64,000 bases of DNA from Cognatundibacterium rugosum (GCF_014284365.1 NZ_JACOGG010000001.1:1-64000); one strand, 5' to 3'; counted from the stretch's first letter, positions 33,453 through 43,288 are shown. Numbers and translations are program-made. Notes: generated by a model from the sequence alone, not told the origin.

Positions 33453-33499
33453 CCCGACAAACTTTATTCGGATCCGACCAACTTTATTTACGCTGGTCA
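33453..33499. repeat. Right end of element B: two adjacent TnsB-type sites
   Basis: Read on the minus strand, AATAAAGTTGGTCGG (33488-33474) and a close copy AATAAAGTTTGTCGGG (33468-33453) are only about 20 bp apart, like the closely packed sites of Tn7R. The terminus at 33499 is 18 bp from the glmS stop codon, close to the position used by Tn7 itself. Confidence 0.8.
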
Positions 33500-33570
33500 A
33501 AAATCCAGCACAAGCAATTACTCCACCGTGACACTCTTGGCCAAATTACGTGGCTTGTCGACGTCGGTGC
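33500..33570. other. attTn7 region: end of glmS and adjoining 18 bp
   Basis: The final codons of glmS (...LAKSVTVE) and the 18 bp downstream form the expected recognition region for a TnsD-type protein. Insertion lies beyond the stop, so glmS remains intact. The identity as a functional attachment site is inferred from the position of element B. Confidence 0.7.
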
Positions 33571-35335
33571 CGCGGGCCAGGGCGGTGTGGTAGGCGAGTA
33601 ATTGCAGTGGTACGACGTGCAAGATAGCGGACAGCTGGCCGTAGTGTTCTGGCAAGCGGATGACGTGTACGCCTTCGCTGGAGGTGATGTGGGAATCGGC
33701 ATCCGCGAATACAAACAATTCACCGCCACGTGCGCGGACTTCCTGCAGATTGGATTTGAGTTTTTCAATCAGCGCGTCATTCGGTGCGACGGTCACGACT
33801 GGCATTTCTTTGGTGACCAGCGCCAGCGGGCCATGTTTCAATTCACCGGCCGGATAGGCTTCAGCGTGGATGTAAGAAATTTCTTTGAGCTTGAGCGCGC
33901 CTTCGAGTGCGATTGGATAATGCAGGCCACGGCCCAGGAATAAGGCGTTTTCTTTGGCAGCAAATTGCTCAGCCCAGGAAATGATTTGCGGCTCCAGCGC
34001 CAGCACGGCGCTGACTGCGGATGGCAAATGGCGCAGCGCCTTGATATGCGCGGCTTCATCTTCTGCACTCAGACGGCCTTTGGACTGCGCCAGGGTCAGC
34101 GTCAGCAGGAACAAGGCGACCAGCTGGGTCGTGAAGGCCTTGGTCGATGCCACCCCGACTTCGACACCGGCGTGGGTGATGTAGGACAGTACACATTCAC
34201 GCACCATGGCACTGGTGGAGACATTGCAGATGGTCAGTGTGTGTTCCATGCCCAGGCTGCGTGCATGTTTGAGCGCGGCGATGGTGTCAGCGGTTTCGCC
34301 ACTTTGGGAAATGGTGACAACCAGGGTATTTGGATTTGGCACGCTGTCGCGGTAGCGGTATTCGCTGGCGATCTCTACGCTGACCGGAATTTTAGCGATA
34401 GATTCCAGCCAGTATTTCGCGGTGGAGCCTGCATAGTAGCTGGTGCCGCAAGCCAGGATCAACACCGAGTCTATCTTTTTGAAGACTTCAAATGCCTTGT
34501 CACCAAACAGCTCAGGCATGATATTGGTCATGCCTTCCAGCGTATCGCTGATGGCGCGTGGTTGTTCGAAAATTTCTTTCTGCATGTAGTGGCGATACGG
34601 GCCCAGTTCTGCGGCGCCGCTGTGTGCGTGTACGGTGCGCACTTCACGTTGCACGTCCTTGCCTTCGATATCCACGATCCAGTAACGCTGTAATTGCAGG
34701 TCTACGACGTCGCCTTCTTCCAGATAGATAATCTGATCGGTCACACCGGCCAGTGCCATGGCATCGGAAGCGAGGAAGTTTTCACCTTCACCAACGCCAA
34801 CGATCAGCGGTGAGCCATGGCGGGCACCGACTACGCGGTGCGGTTCATCACGGCAGAATACGCCGATCGCATAAGCACCCACCAGGCGTTTGACGGCTAA
34901 CTTCACAGTTTCAAACAAATCGCCCTGATACAGATGATCGACCAGATGCGCGATCACTTCGGTATCGGTCTGGCTTTCAAACACATAGCCGAGTGCGCTC
35001 AGTTCGGCGCGCAGTTCTTCATGGTTTTCGATAATGCCGTTATGCACCAGTGCGATACGTTCGCGCGAAAAATGCGGATGGGCATTCGCGGAAGATGGTA
35101 CGCCATGCGTGGCCCAGCGGGTGTGGGCAATGCCGGTAAAGCCAGCCAGACCGGTCTGATCGACCTGCGCCTGCAACTCAGCAACGCGCGAAGTACTGCG
35201 TGAACGCTGCAATTCACCGTTGACATGCAAGGCCACGCCACAAGAATCGTAGCCGCGGTATTCCAGCCGCTTCAAACCTTCAAGCAATACGGGAGTGATA
35301 TTACGTTGAGCTACTGCACCGACGATACCGCACAT
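33518..35335 (-). CDS. glmS: Glutamine--fructose-6-phosphate aminotransferase (isomerizing)
   Basis: A 605-aa enzyme making glucosamine-6-phosphate from fructose-6-phosphate and glutamine, the first step of UDP-GlcNAc and cell-wall synthesis. It begins [31 protein letters not shown], with Cys2 as the glutaminase nucleophile. Two SIS sugar-isomerase domains follow ([29 protein letters not shown]), and it ends in the conserved [16 protein letters not shown] tail. Full length. It is divergent from an Lrp/AsnC gene and hosts the Tn7-like insertion just after its stop. Confidence 0.97.
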   Translation of the reverse strand: MCGIVGAVAQRNITPVLLEGLKRLEYRGYDSCGVALHVNGELQRSRSTSRVAELQAQVDQTGLAGFTGIAHTRWATHGVPSSANAHPHFSRERIALVHNGIIENHEELRAELSALGYVFESQTDTEVIAHLVDHLYQGDLFETVKLAVKRLVGAYAIGVFCRDEPHRVVGARHGSPLIVGVGEGENFLASDAMALAGVTDQIIYLEEGDVVDLQLQRYWIVDIEGKDVQREVRTVHAHSGAAELGPYRHYMQKEIFEQPRAISDTLEGMTNIMPELFGDKAFEVFKKIDSVLILACGTSYYAGSTAKYWLESIAKIPVSVEIASEYRYRDSVPNPNTLVVTISQSGETADTIAALKHARSLGMEHTLTICNVSTSAMVRECVLSYITHAGVEVGVASTKAFTTQLVALFLLTLTLAQSKGRLSAEDEAAHIKALRHLPSAVSAVLALEPQIISWAEQFAAKENALFLGRGLHYPIALEGALKLKEISYIHAEAYPAGELKHGPLALVTKEMPVVTVAPNDALIEKLKSNLQEVRARGGELFVFADADSHITSSEGVHVIRLPEHYGQLSAILHVVPLQLLAYHTALARGTDVDKPRNLAKSVTVE

Positions 35336-35392
35336 AATGGCCTCACAGAGAAAAATTAAGATGTTGCTATCCTAATCGAGAGACCATGAATT

Positions 35393-35425
35393 TATATTTC
35401 AAAATTTAATTACTTTTGAAATATA
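35393..35425. promoter_or_regulatory. Palindromic operator between glmS and the Lrp/AsnC gene
   Basis: TATATTTCAAAA (35393-35404) and TTTTGAAATATA (35414-35425) are perfect 12-bp inverted repeats around a 9-bp AT spacer. Further ATTTCA half-sites follow at about 35454 and 35484. An AT-rich palindrome in a divergent promoter next to an Lrp/AsnC gene is a likely autoregulatory site, which could also influence glmS. Confidence 0.6.
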
Positions 35426-35494
35426 ATGAAACTATCGAATACATATAACCATAAATTTCAATAATTAAGTATTTTTGGAAGGATATTTCATTTT

Positions 35495-35959
35495 ATGGAT
35501 GCACTTGATGATCTGGACAAAAGAATTTTGTCGCAATTACAGCAAGATGCTAGCCTGACGAATCATGAACTGGCCGCCAGGGTACATGCCTCACCACCTA
35601 CCTGTCTGCGCCGGGTCAGAAAATTGACGGACGATGGGGTGATTGCGCGCCAGGTCGCTTTACTGAATCCTGAACGGCTGGCCAGTCAGCTGACTGCCAT
35701 CGTTGAGATCACACTGGATCGCCAAAACAGCGAAGAGATGCAGAAGTTTGAACAATTAATGGCGGGCGAGATAGCGGTACAGCAGTGCTACCGGGTGTCG
35801 CCGGGTCCGGATTTTGTGCTGATCATACTAGTGGCTGACATGCCAGCCTATCACGCGCTGGCACATCGCCTGTTTGCCACGCAGAGTAATATACGCAATG
35901 TGCGCAGCTTTTTCTCCATGCACCGCAGTAAGTTTGATACCCGCATAACGCTGGATTAA
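35495..35959 (+). CDS. Lrp/AsnC-family transcriptional regulator
   Basis: A 154-aa regulator. The N-terminal winged helix-turn-helix (LDDLDKRILSQLQQDASLTNHELAARVHASPPTCLRRVRKLTDDGVI) is followed by the ligand-binding RAM domain (LASQLTAIVEITLD...CYRVSPGPDFVLIILVADMPAYHAL). GGAAGGA lies upstream of the ATG. It probably senses an amino acid. It is divergent from glmS across the palindrome at 35393-35425. Confidence 0.92.
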   Translation: MDALDDLDKRILSQLQQDASLTNHELAARVHASPPTCLRRVRKLTDDGVIARQVALLNPERLASQLTAIVEITLDRQNSEEMQKFEQLMAGEIAVQQCYRVSPGPDFVLIILVADMPAYHALAHRLFATQSNIRNVRSFFSMHRSKFDTRITLD

Positions 35960-35976
35960 ATCGTGTTTGAAGCTGC

Positions 35977-36807
35977 TTATTTGAGGGGGCGTATGCTGTC
36001 GGCAATGACTTCTTTGCGGTAGTAACGCTGTAAACCTTTCCACACCAGTTGCTGTTGCTGCACCTGCTCAAATAACTGCCCCAGCGTTTGCGCATCAGTC
36101 TTCGATAAAGTTTTCTTAGACAGATAAACGCCGTTTTCACTCCAGGGCAATTCCGGTACGGCTTCAAAATTCAATTGATCGTGTAATTCGCTCAATCGCA
36201 TATCGGCTTCGATTGCACCTGCGATCACAGAAGGTTCCATGATGGTATAGCGGGCGGCACCAGACTTTAAAGTACGGGCGACAGAAAACACATCGGCTTC
36301 AAACATCAGTTTCCCCTGCGCTTCCAACTTACGGGCAAAAGCCTGATATGCGGGACCGTAGTCAAAGCCACGGACCAACACCACTTTAGCGTCTTTCACC
36401 AAGAATATCTCAGTCAAACGACTGAGCGCAGCACCGCTGTGTCTGAGCGAGATCAGCATAGGGCGGTTCTGTATCAAGGGAATAAAAGTGCCGGACTGGT
36501 CACGCTTTTGAGTACGTACTGCCGGGATCAGCAAATCGGACTGGCCTGCTTCAAACAAGGCTTCCTGGCGCGCACGCGGCACAATACTTAACTCAAAGTG
36601 GCACTTATTTTTAAGGCTTAGCTGATTCAGCATTTCAGGGTAAACACCACTGATTAAGTCGCCGTTAGCAACGACACTTAAGCCCGATGCTGCCATCGGC
36701 ACCTGCATATTCCGGCTACACTCAGCCGCCTGCACGCCAGCCGCAAACACCATAGTAGCCAGCGCGGAACTGTACAGTGCAAGCCTGACAAAATAAACCT
36801 TGGACAA
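35977..36807 (-). CDS. Periplasmic substrate-binding protein (SBP_bac_3-like), paralogue 1
   Basis: A 276-aa exported protein. The signal peptide (RLALYSSALATMVFAAGVQA-AECSR) is followed by a family-3 solute-binding fold: GDLISGVYPEMLNQLSLKNKC, ELSIVPRARQEALFEAGQSDLLIPAVRT and KVVLVRGFDYGPAYQAFA. It closely resembles the next gene, pointing to tandem duplication. No ABC permease or ATPase is nearby, so it may deliver ligand to another transporter or act as a sensor. Ligand unknown, perhaps an amino acid or small polar compound. Confidence 0.8.
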   Translation of the reverse strand: MSKVYFVRLALYSSALATMVFAAGVQAAECSRNMQVPMAASGLSVVANGDLISGVYPEMLNQLSLKNKCHFELSIVPRARQEALFEAGQSDLLIPAVRTQKRDQSGTFIPLIQNRPMLISLRHSGAALSRLTEIFLVKDAKVVLVRGFDYGPAYQAFARKLEAQGKLMFEADVFSVARTLKSGAARYTIMEPSVIAGAIEADMRLSELHDQLNFEAVPELPWSENGVYLSKKTLSKTDAQTLGQLFEQVQQQQLVWKGLQRYYRKEVIADSIRPLK

Positions 36808-36859
36808 ATCTTTCTCCTGACACGCACTCCACCATATTGCTGATGATGGCGCACTGGGC

Positions 36860-37678
36860 TTAGCGCGGCCGACTCCCCTCTTTCAGCACTTCAGTTTTGT
36901 AATAACGTTGAAAACCTTTCCACACCATACCGGATTTTGCCGCATTTTCAAACAGACTCTGCAACGTAGCACGATCTTCAGCTGTCAATGATTTCTTAGA
37001 CAAGTAAACACCACTATCCGCCCAGCCAATTTCAGCCACGGGTTCATAACGTAATTTGTCAATAATATCGTCCACCCGTTTGTCGATCTGGACTGTACCG
37101 GTAAAAATATAGGGCGCGATCAGGGTGATGTCGGCCGCACCTGAACGCATAATACGCGCCACCGAAACCGGATCGGACTCCACAATCAGTCGTCCTGCTT
37201 TTTGCATATCCTGCAACAATTGCTGATAGGCATCGCCATAATCATAGCCACGCACCACCGCCAGTTTCAACTGCTTTTGTTCCAGCAATTCCTGCAAACT
37301 GGTGATGGGTGGGCGATTTGGATTAATAGAAATCAGCGTGGCTCTGGTATACACCAAAGGAACAAAAATGCCGAATTCATCGCGGCGACTGGTACGGATA
37401 GCAGGAATCAATAAATCAGCCTGACCATTTTCGAATAAGAGTTCCATCCGCGCTCTGGGTACGATGCGCATCTCGAACTGGCAACCATCTTTGGCTGCCA
37501 TGCTATCCAAAATTTCAGGGTAAATGCCGTCGATCACGCTTCCACTGCCGATCACACTTAAACCGGCCTGTGCCAGCGGCACCTGAATTTTCCGGCTACA
37601 CGCCGCATAGGCGACACTATCCCAGCAAGCGGAAAGCAAGATCAGGGGGAGCATGAAAAATATGCGCCGTTTCAGCAT
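36860..37678 (-). CDS. Periplasmic substrate-binding protein (SBP_bac_3-like), paralogue 2
   Basis: A 272-aa exported protein with signal sequence MLKRRIFFMLPLILLSACWDSVAYA; an LSAC lipobox-like site leaves open lipidation at that cysteine. The body (SVIDGIYPEILDSMAAKDGCQFEM, RIVPRARMELLFENGQADLLIPAIRTS, KLAVVRGYDYGDAYQQLLQ) parallels its downstream paralogue almost block for block, including the C-terminal MVWKGFQRYYKTEVL. The ATG at 37678 is chosen to give a clean signal peptide. The two genes probably form an operon. Confidence 0.8.
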   Translation of the reverse strand: MLKRRIFFMLPLILLSACWDSVAYAACSRKIQVPLAQAGLSVIGSGSVIDGIYPEILDSMAAKDGCQFEMRIVPRARMELLFENGQADLLIPAIRTSRRDEFGIFVPLVYTRATLISINPNRPPITSLQELLEQKQLKLAVVRGYDYGDAYQQLLQDMQKAGRLIVESDPVSVARIMRSGAADITLIAPYIFTGTVQIDKRVDDIIDKLRYEPVAEIGWADSGVYLSKKSLTAEDRATLQSLFENAAKSGMVWKGFQRYYKTEVLKEGSRPR

Positions 37679-38169
37679 GATGCAGACTCCATTCAAACGA
37701 GATGGCATGCCAGATCAGAGCCTGTCGGAATTGATTCTATGCGCGTTTTACAGCGCTCACACACTCTGACACCTGCCAGAATAGCACCGGAGAAAAAAAA
37801 TGGTAAGGCAAAACCGAACAATCTTCCCTACCTGCAACAAACGGTACGAAGTCTGTCACTACCTGTATCCGCAGCGTTGTCCTATTCCGCATCGCGGTTC
37901 ATACGAAACTGCAACATTTAACATTAATCAACGAAATTTCATGAGGTGAAACGTCGCATTCCTAAGAGCTGACGTGCATTAACTGTTATATTTAACGCAT
38001 CTTTGTAGCCTCTTTCCAGCGACTGTATTGCTGACTCAGTACCCTCAAACAATGATGGATACATCAGGCGAAGTTGGCGCAACAGGCAAAAGTTGGCAAG
38101 CTATTATTACCCAAAGCTTTGGATACTCCTGTGGTCTTTTGGTAATCACATAGATGGAAATGATCAATT
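37679..38169. other. Intergenic, 490 bp, no gene seen
   Basis: A divergent region between the paralogous binding-protein genes and the SDR gene. It probably holds both promoters. No open frame, terminator or conserved repeat is convincing. Confidence 0.5.
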
Positions 38170-38991
38170 ATGAGTAATCAACAGCATTTGGTGGTAGTGA
38201 TCACCGGCGCATCGGATGGCATAGGCGCGGAAATGGCAAAACAATTGGCCGCTAAATATAAGCTTGGACTCGCCCTGGTACTGGCTGCCAGAAACGAAGT
38301 GGGCTTACGTGCGGTCGCGGATGTGTGCAAACGTTTCGGTAGTGTCTGCTTGATGGTCAGAACGGATGTCAGCGTGGAATCTGATTGCCGGCGACTGATA
38401 CGCGAGGCAGTAGAGAGTTTTGGCGGCATCGATATCCTGATCAACAATGCGGGTAAATCCGCACAGGCTTTATTTTCTGAGGTCGACAACCTGGGCTGGT
38501 ATCAGGAATTGATGCGGGTGAATTTCTGGGGTAGCGTCTGGTGCACCCATGCCGCCCTGCCCTATCTGAAAGAATCGAAAGGAAAGATCGTCGCGGTGTC
38601 TTCGCTCGCTGGTCTGGTCGGCGTGCCGGGGCGTACCGCGTACAGCGCGAGTAAATTTGCCATGAACGGTTTTTTTGAAAGCCTGCGCACGGAAGTGCAG
38701 GAGGCTGGTGTGCAGGTTACGCTGGCCTATCCTGGTGTAGTCGCCACCCGCATCCGCTACCATGGCTACAATGCAGCCGGTGAAGCGGCTGGCAGCAGCG
38801 GACTGAAAGAAGAACAGGCCATGCCCGTGGAAGAGTGCGCGTATCAAATCATACATGCGATGGAGCAGAATCAGCGCGAAGTGGTGATGACCGCCAAAGG
38901 CAAGCTAGGTCGCTGGTTACGCCTGATCGCACCAGCTATGGTCGATAAAATCGCGCTGGCAGCCCTGAAAAAAGAAGTCCGTCCTCAATAA
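38170..38991 (+). CDS. Short-chain dehydrogenase/reductase (SDR)
   Basis: A 273-aa NAD(P)-dependent oxidoreductase of the classical SDR family. It has the nucleotide-binding VVVITGASDGIGAEMA, the NNAG motif IDILINNAGKSA, the catalytic serine in VAVSSLAGLVG and YSASK (active-site Tyr and Lys). The extended C-terminus ends in basic residues. Substrate is not predictable. A hairpin terminator for the opposing porin gene follows the stop. Confidence 0.9.
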   Translation: MSNQQHLVVVITGASDGIGAEMAKQLAAKYKLGLALVLAARNEVGLRAVADVCKRFGSVCLMVRTDVSVESDCRRLIREAVESFGGIDILINNAGKSAQALFSEVDNLGWYQELMRVNFWGSVWCTHAALPYLKESKGKIVAVSSLAGLVGVPGRTAYSASKFAMNGFFESLRTEVQEAGVQVTLAYPGVVATRIRYHGYNAAGEAAGSSGLKEEQAMPVEECAYQIIHAMEQNQREVVMTAKGKLGRWLRLIAPAMVDKIALAALKKEVRPQ

Positions 38992-39020
38992 AAAATGCCG
39001 GGCAAAACTGCACCCGGCAT
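38989..39020 (-). terminator. Terminator of the porin gene
   Basis: ATGCCGGG (38995-39002) and CCCGGCAT (39013-39020) form an 8-bp stem. On the minus strand it is followed by TTTTTTATT, giving a good rho-independent terminator downstream of the porin. The A-run on the other side offers only weak stopping for the SDR transcript. Confidence 0.75.
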
Positions 39021-39063
39021 GTTGGTCACGCGATTACGCGCCACCTGCTGATATTCACCTCGG

Positions 39064-40122
39064 TCAGAAACGGTGCTGGATACCCACCGTCCCAGAAGAC
39101 TGGGAATTGGCAAAGCCGGCATCATCACGAGAAACACCGGTCAGTTGACCATTCTTCGCTTTGGCGTAGCCAGCGGCCACATACAGATCGGTACGTTTGG
39201 AAAATGCATACTTCAAACGCAGCGATAACAAGCTCGGATCTGCATCCTTACCTGCCGCCACATTCTTGATGTTCTGGGTGTAATAAGCACCGGTCAGATT
39301 CCAGTTCGGGGCAAAACCATAGCTGACGCCCAGCCACAACATATCGGACTGCTGTTCCGCAGCGCCGCTGGCCAGAGATTTTTTATAGTTACGATAGCCC
39401 AGGAAGGTTTTAACGTCACCGACCGAATACGTACCGGCCAGCTGAAATGCTTTTGACTGGTCGTACTGGCCATTCGCTGCCAGCGCTGCATTATTTTGCT
39501 CATACGTACCCACTACAGCCCATGGGCCATCAAAGGCACTGGCACCCAGCACATACTTGGCACCCGCACTGGTGTTACCGGCGGTTTCACCGAAGGCATA
39601 GGTGGCACCAAGTTTGTAACCCTGACCATCGTACTGATACTTGAGTAAATTGGAAGCGGTGGTCAGCAATCCATCTTTACGGCCACCCGTCGCACCAGCG
39701 GAAGTCGCCCAGGAATATTGCGGCGCATAACCCATAGGATCAAAAGGCAGGATGAAATCGTAGCTGGTGCTGTACGAGCGGCCGCCAACGATACGGCCAA
39801 AGTCACCTTGCAAGCCAACATTAGCCTGACGTCCGAACAAGTCGCCATCGGAAGCACCAGTATCGAGAATGACGCCACCTTCGAGCTGGAATACAGCCTT
39901 GAGACCATTGCCCAGGTCTTCAGTGCCACGGAAGCCAAAGCGCGAGGTATTCATACCACCGCTATTCACTTTGAACTGCTTGCCGCCATTTGCATCGCCC
40001 GCGTTGTTGTAAGACACATTAGCGTCGATCAGGCCGTAAATACTGACATTGGTCTGCGCCTGCGCCTGGCCTGCGGCCGCAAGGCATAACAGCGCGGAGG
40101 CGCTGAGTAATTTTTTCATCAT
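39064..40122 (-). CDS. Gram-negative general porin (betaproteobacterial type)
   Basis: A 352-aa outer-membrane trimeric porin. The signal peptide MMKKLLSASALLCLAAAGQAQA is followed by QTNVSIYGLIDANVSYNNAG, the typical start of family-4 porins of Burkholderiales. Alternating beta strands continue to the terminal GTVGIQHRF, with the C-terminal Phe needed for BAM-dependent insertion. AGGAG lies 6 nt before the ATG at 40122. It mediates passive diffusion of small hydrophilic solutes. Confidence 0.92.
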   Translation of the reverse strand: MMKKLLSASALLCLAAAGQAQAQTNVSIYGLIDANVSYNNAGDANGGKQFKVNSGGMNTSRFGFRGTEDLGNGLKAVFQLEGGVILDTGASDGDLFGRQANVGLQGDFGRIVGGRSYSTSYDFILPFDPMGYAPQYSWATSAGATGGRKDGLLTTASNLLKYQYDGQGYKLGATYAFGETAGNTSAGAKYVLGASAFDGPWAVVGTYEQNNAALAANGQYDQSKAFQLAGTYSVGDVKTFLGYRNYKKSLASGAAEQQSDMLWLGVSYGFAPNWNLTGAYYTQNIKNVAAGKDADPSLLSLRLKYAFSKRTDLYVAAGYAKAKNGQLTGVSRDDAGFANSQSSGTVGIQHRF

Positions 40123-40288
40123 GGATCTCCTGGTCATTATGATTCTGAGGTGACATGGCTGCCATGTCACCACTCCCATGCTACGGACCGCAAGCTTTCA
40201 ATTGCCTTTCTGGCGGCGCCCGTAAGCCTGAAAACTCAACGTTACGCCGACTCTGTGGTAAGCCAGCCTCAATACATCGTGTACAGGC

Positions 40289-40612
40289 TCAATGCAGGAA
40301 GAAATACTGCAACATGAAAAATGCAGTCAGCCCACTGGCGATGGTGAGGAGTTGCCTGTTACTTAACAAACTGACTACCACCGCAACCAGACTAGCCAAT
40401 AACTGCGGATTTTCCAGATGAATTTCCAAACCGTTGCCGTGAGGCGACAAAATCATAGGCACAATAATCGCGGTGAGCACAGTCACTGGCACAAATGCCA
40501 GCGCGCGACTCAGCCACAATGGAAAAGCTATCCGGTCGCCCAACACAAAAAATACCGCTTTCACAAACAGCGTGACCGCCGCCATACCAATTACCATCCA
40601 GGTGTAATTCAT
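40289..40612 (-). CDS. azlD: AzlD-type branched-chain amino acid exporter small subunit
   Basis: A 107-aa membrane protein with about four hydrophobic segments (WMVIGMAAVTLFVKAVFFVL, FVPVTVLTAIIVPMIL, LLASLVAVVVSLLS, ASGLTAFFMLQYFF), as in the AzlD family. It overlaps the azlC stop (ATGA), and the AzlC-AzlD pair forms the exporter in the inner membrane. The ATG at 40612 is chosen for that overlap. Confidence 0.88.
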   Translation of the reverse strand: MNYTWMVIGMAAVTLFVKAVFFVLGDRIAFPLWLSRALAFVPVTVLTAIIVPMILSPHGNGLEIHLENPQLLASLVAVVVSLLSNRQLLTIASGLTAFFMLQYFFLH

Positions 40613-41343
40613 GCTGTTTCTCCCTGTGTAGCGCCAGGGCGGCTGGCCAGCATGCCAACACAAACGCCAGATACGACAGCAATTAATAAGCCGGACTTAT
40701 ACGGTAAATGCTGCAGCAAATAGGACAGACTGCCAGCCGCCAATGCGGCCGCCAGGTAGGGAAAGCGGCGCAGTTGCGGAACAATGATCGCGATAAAAGT
40801 CGCCACCATGGCGAAGTCCAGCCCCCAGTTTTGCATCTGTGGAAACGCACTGCCGAAGCCTAAACCCACCAGTGTCCATAATTGCCAATTCAGATACATC
40901 GCCAGTCCCGACCCCAGAAAATACCAATGCAAATGACGCAGACTGGAAGGCGTTGCTGATCGGTCTGACTGCTGCAAACGTGCGGATACCACGGCAAACG
41001 TTTCATCGGTGAGCAAGGCGCCGAGCAACAAGCGCCAGCGTAACGGTAAATGGGCAACCAGTGGCAACAGGCTGGCGGCATACAGCATATGACGCAAATT
41101 CACAAAAAATGTTGTAAGCCAGATCAACAACATGCTGGTATGCCCAGCCACGAGGCCAATCGCAATAAACTGGCTGGAACCCGCATATACCAACAATGAC
41201 ATCAATTGCCCCTGCCACGGAGCCATGGTGCTGGCAGCGGCCAACGTGCCAAAAATCACACCGAACGGCATCGCGCCGACCAGCATAGGCAAGGTATCAC
41301 GCGCACCTTGCAGACAAAGTTGGGTAGGGGTAGTCACTGACAT
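40609..41343 (-). CDS. azlC: AzlC-type branched-chain amino acid exporter large subunit
   Basis: A 244-aa inner-membrane protein with multiple transmembrane helices and AzlC family blocks: DTLPMLVGAMPFGVIFGTLAAA, VYAGSSQFIAIGL and TTFFVNLRHMLYAASLLP. It exports branched-chain amino acids or analogues together with AzlD. Lrp-type control is common for such exporters, but no site is evident here. Confidence 0.9.
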   Translation of the reverse strand: MSVTTPTQLCLQGARDTLPMLVGAMPFGVIFGTLAAASTMAPWQGQLMSLLVYAGSSQFIAIGLVAGHTSMLLIWLTTFFVNLRHMLYAASLLPLVAHLPLRWRLLLGALLTDETFAVVSARLQQSDRSATPSSLRHLHWYFLGSGLAMYLNWQLWTLVGLGFGSAFPQMQNWGLDFAMVATFIAIIVPQLRRFPYLAAALAAGSLSYLLQHLPYKSGLLIAVVSGVCVGMLASRPGATQGETA

Positions 41344-41716
41344 GCATCTTCTCCGGAATCGCTCAGTATAAATGCGGCAAGAGACAGAAGTGGTGCTGAT
41401 GCAGATTTTTCATCTGTGTAAAAAACGCCCAGTAAGCGCTAAAGTCGGATCAGGGAGCCTGTTTAAAAGTAACTGGAGCAGGATTCCCGTCATTCCCGCG
41501 CAGGCGGGAATCCAGTGACATTTCTCGGTGTACCAGGGGTGGGAAACTAAGGCGTAAAGTCAAGATTTCACTCCAGACTAGAGATGCCGGATCCCTGCCT
41601 GCGCAGGGATGACGCCATATTGCACAGCAGGTGGTCGAATGGCATGTTCATCGCTGCAGATGCCAGTAAAGTGTTGGCATCTGCAGGTGCAAGACCGCGC
41701 CGTACTCGCGTGGTGC
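41344..41716. repeat. Intergenic, 370 bp, with an inverted pair of REP-like palindromes
   Basis: CGTCATTCCCGCGCAGGCGG at about 41487 is an imperfect palindrome common as a dispersed intergenic repeat in proteobacteria. A related element in inverse orientation, ending CTGCGCAGGGATGACG, lies at about 41590-41613. The pair can fold into a long cruciform between glmU and azlC. No gene is seen. Confidence 0.6.
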
Positions 41717-43075
41717 TTATTTCTTGATTTTGACCGGACGCTGCCAGTTTTCGATCGTCAGCTGACGGGCACGGGATACGGTCAGTTTGCCAGCCGGCGC
41801 ATCTTTGGTGAGTGTAGTGCCAGCACCCAGTGTAGCGCCTTTGCCCACACGAACGGGTGCCACCAACTGGGTATCGCTGCCGATAAAGGCGTCATCTTCT
41901 ATCGTCGTACGGAATTTATTCGCACCATCATAATTGCAGGTGATGGTACCGGCACCGATATTGACGCGGCTACCCACATCGGCATCGCCTACATATGCCA
42001 AGTGGTTAGCCTTGGAATGGGCGGCGATCTGGCTGTTTTTAACTTCCACGAAGTTACCGATATGGACATCTTCACCCAGCTCAGTACCAGGGCGCAGACG
42101 TGCATAAGGGCCAATCTGTGATGCCGCGCCAACCTGGGCCTCTTCAATATGGCAAAACGGTTTGATCTGAGTCGCTGCCGCGATACGCGCATTGCGGATC
42201 ACGCTGTAAGCACCGACCGTTACGCCATCTTCCAGATGAACCTCACCTTCAAAAATGCAGCCGACATCGATACTCACGTCACGCCCGCAAGTCAGCGTGC
42301 CGCGCACATCAATACGGGCAGGATCGAGCAGGGTGACGCCCTGTTCCAGCAATTTTCTGGCGACGCGTGCTTGGTGGCTGCGTTCTAACTCAGCCAGTTG
42401 TACCTTGCTGTTGACACCATACGTTTCCACCACATCGTCGGGCTGCGCCGACACGACTTCAACGCCGTCCGCTACGGCACGGGCTACGATATCCGTCAGA
42501 TAGTATTCACCCTGCGCATTCTTATTCGACAGCGTAGTCAGCCAATGCCTTAATTGCGGCGTGGGTACGATCATGATGCCGGTATTGATTTCGCGAACAG
42601 CCTGCTCTTCCGCATTCGCATCTTTTTGCTCTACGATGCGTACTATCTTGCCATCTTCACGAATGATACGGCCCAGACCAGTTGGGTCTGCCATCACTGC
42701 GGTCAAAATCGCCAGCTTGTTATTGCCAGCCACGTCAATCAGGCGTTGCAGACTGGTTGCCGTGGTCAAAGGCACATCGCCGTATAAGACCAGGGTAGGA
42801 TGCGCATCATCCAGTACCGGTGCGGCTTGCGCCACTGCGTGACCGGTGCCCAGCTGTGGCTCCTGTTTGGCGAACTTCAGATCCGGCGCTGCCACTGCAG
42901 TGGGCACCTGCTCACCACCATGGCCGTAAATCACGCAAATGGAAGCAGGATTGAGGTTGCGTGCCGTGTCGATCACGTGTTGCAGCAAGGGTTTGCCTGC
43001 GACCGCATGTAAGACTTTTGGTAAAGCAGATTGCATGCGTTTGCCCATGCCGGCAGCGAGTATCACAACATTCAT
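41717..43075 (-). CDS. glmU: Bifunctional UDP-GlcNAc pyrophosphorylase / glucosamine-1-phosphate acetyltransferase
   Basis: A 452-aa enzyme catalysing the last two steps of UDP-GlcNAc synthesis, downstream of GlmS in the pathway. The N-terminal nucleotidyltransferase begins [29 protein letters not shown]. The C-terminal left-handed beta-helix has hexapeptide repeats, including [26 protein letters not shown] with the acetyltransferase His and Lys, and [14 protein letters not shown]. Full length and apparently intact. Confidence 0.96.
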   Translation of the reverse strand: MNVVILAAGMGKRMQSALPKVLHAVAGKPLLQHVIDTARNLNPASICVIYGHGGEQVPTAVAAPDLKFAKQEPQLGTGHAVAQAAPVLDDAHPTLVLYGDVPLTTATSLQRLIDVAGNNKLAILTAVMADPTGLGRIIREDGKIVRIVEQKDANAEEQAVREINTGIMIVPTPQLRHWLTTLSNKNAQGEYYLTDIVARAVADGVEVVSAQPDDVVETYGVNSKVQLAELERSHQARVARKLLEQGVTLLDPARIDVRGTLTCGRDVSIDVGCIFEGEVHLEDGVTVGAYSVIRNARIAAATQIKPFCHIEEAQVGAASQIGPYARLRPGTELGEDVHIGNFVEVKNSQIAAHSKANHLAYVGDADVGSRVNIGAGTITCNYDGANKFRTTIEDDAFIGSDTQLVAPVRVGKGATLGAGTTLTKDAPAGKLTVSRARQLTIENWQRPVKIKK

Positions 43076-43288
43076 AGCTGGTTAAACTGGTGAATAAAAG
43101 AGGAGGCGCGATTTTACCATGCAAGAATTGAGCAACCAGAAAAAATAGCAAATTAGTTAATACTTCTTTCCACTAAGCGAGGCAGACAATAAACAGGTCC
43201 TGGCCACTGCATGATTACAAAATTTAAACAATTTGATTCCCAGCAAACAGGTTTTTCATTTATTGTGAGAAATTGGAAAAACTCAATG

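Larger units (their letters stand above)
11541..33499. mobile_element. Tn7-like transposon (element B) inserted at attTn7 downstream of glmS
   Basis: About 22 kb bounded by inverted 26-bp ends that match at about 22 positions. Both ends begin TGA, and both contain AATAAAGTTGGTCGG reading inward (11541-11566 and the complement of 33474-33499). The element carries tnsA, tnsB, tnsC, a tnsD-like gene and a second tniQ. It lies next to the 3' end of glmS with tnsA on the glmS-proximal side, the Tn7 orientation. Flanking bases are A-rich (AAAAA on the left, AAAAT on the right), compatible with a 5-bp target duplication that cannot be placed exactly in the A-run. Unlike Tn7, cargo is present on both sides of the tns operon. 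Confidence 0.85.

Noticed and set aside
11541-33499. Integrated prophage or conjugative element
   Set aside because: No integrase, structural, relaxase or conjugation genes; the ends and tns genes explain the mobility.
33965-34693. 242-codon plus-strand frame inside glmS
   Set aside because: Antisense to highly conserved GlmS; a codon-bias shadow.
37739-37921. 60-codon frame upstream of the SDR gene
   Set aside because: No ribosome binding site, low-complexity basic composition and no recognisable domain.
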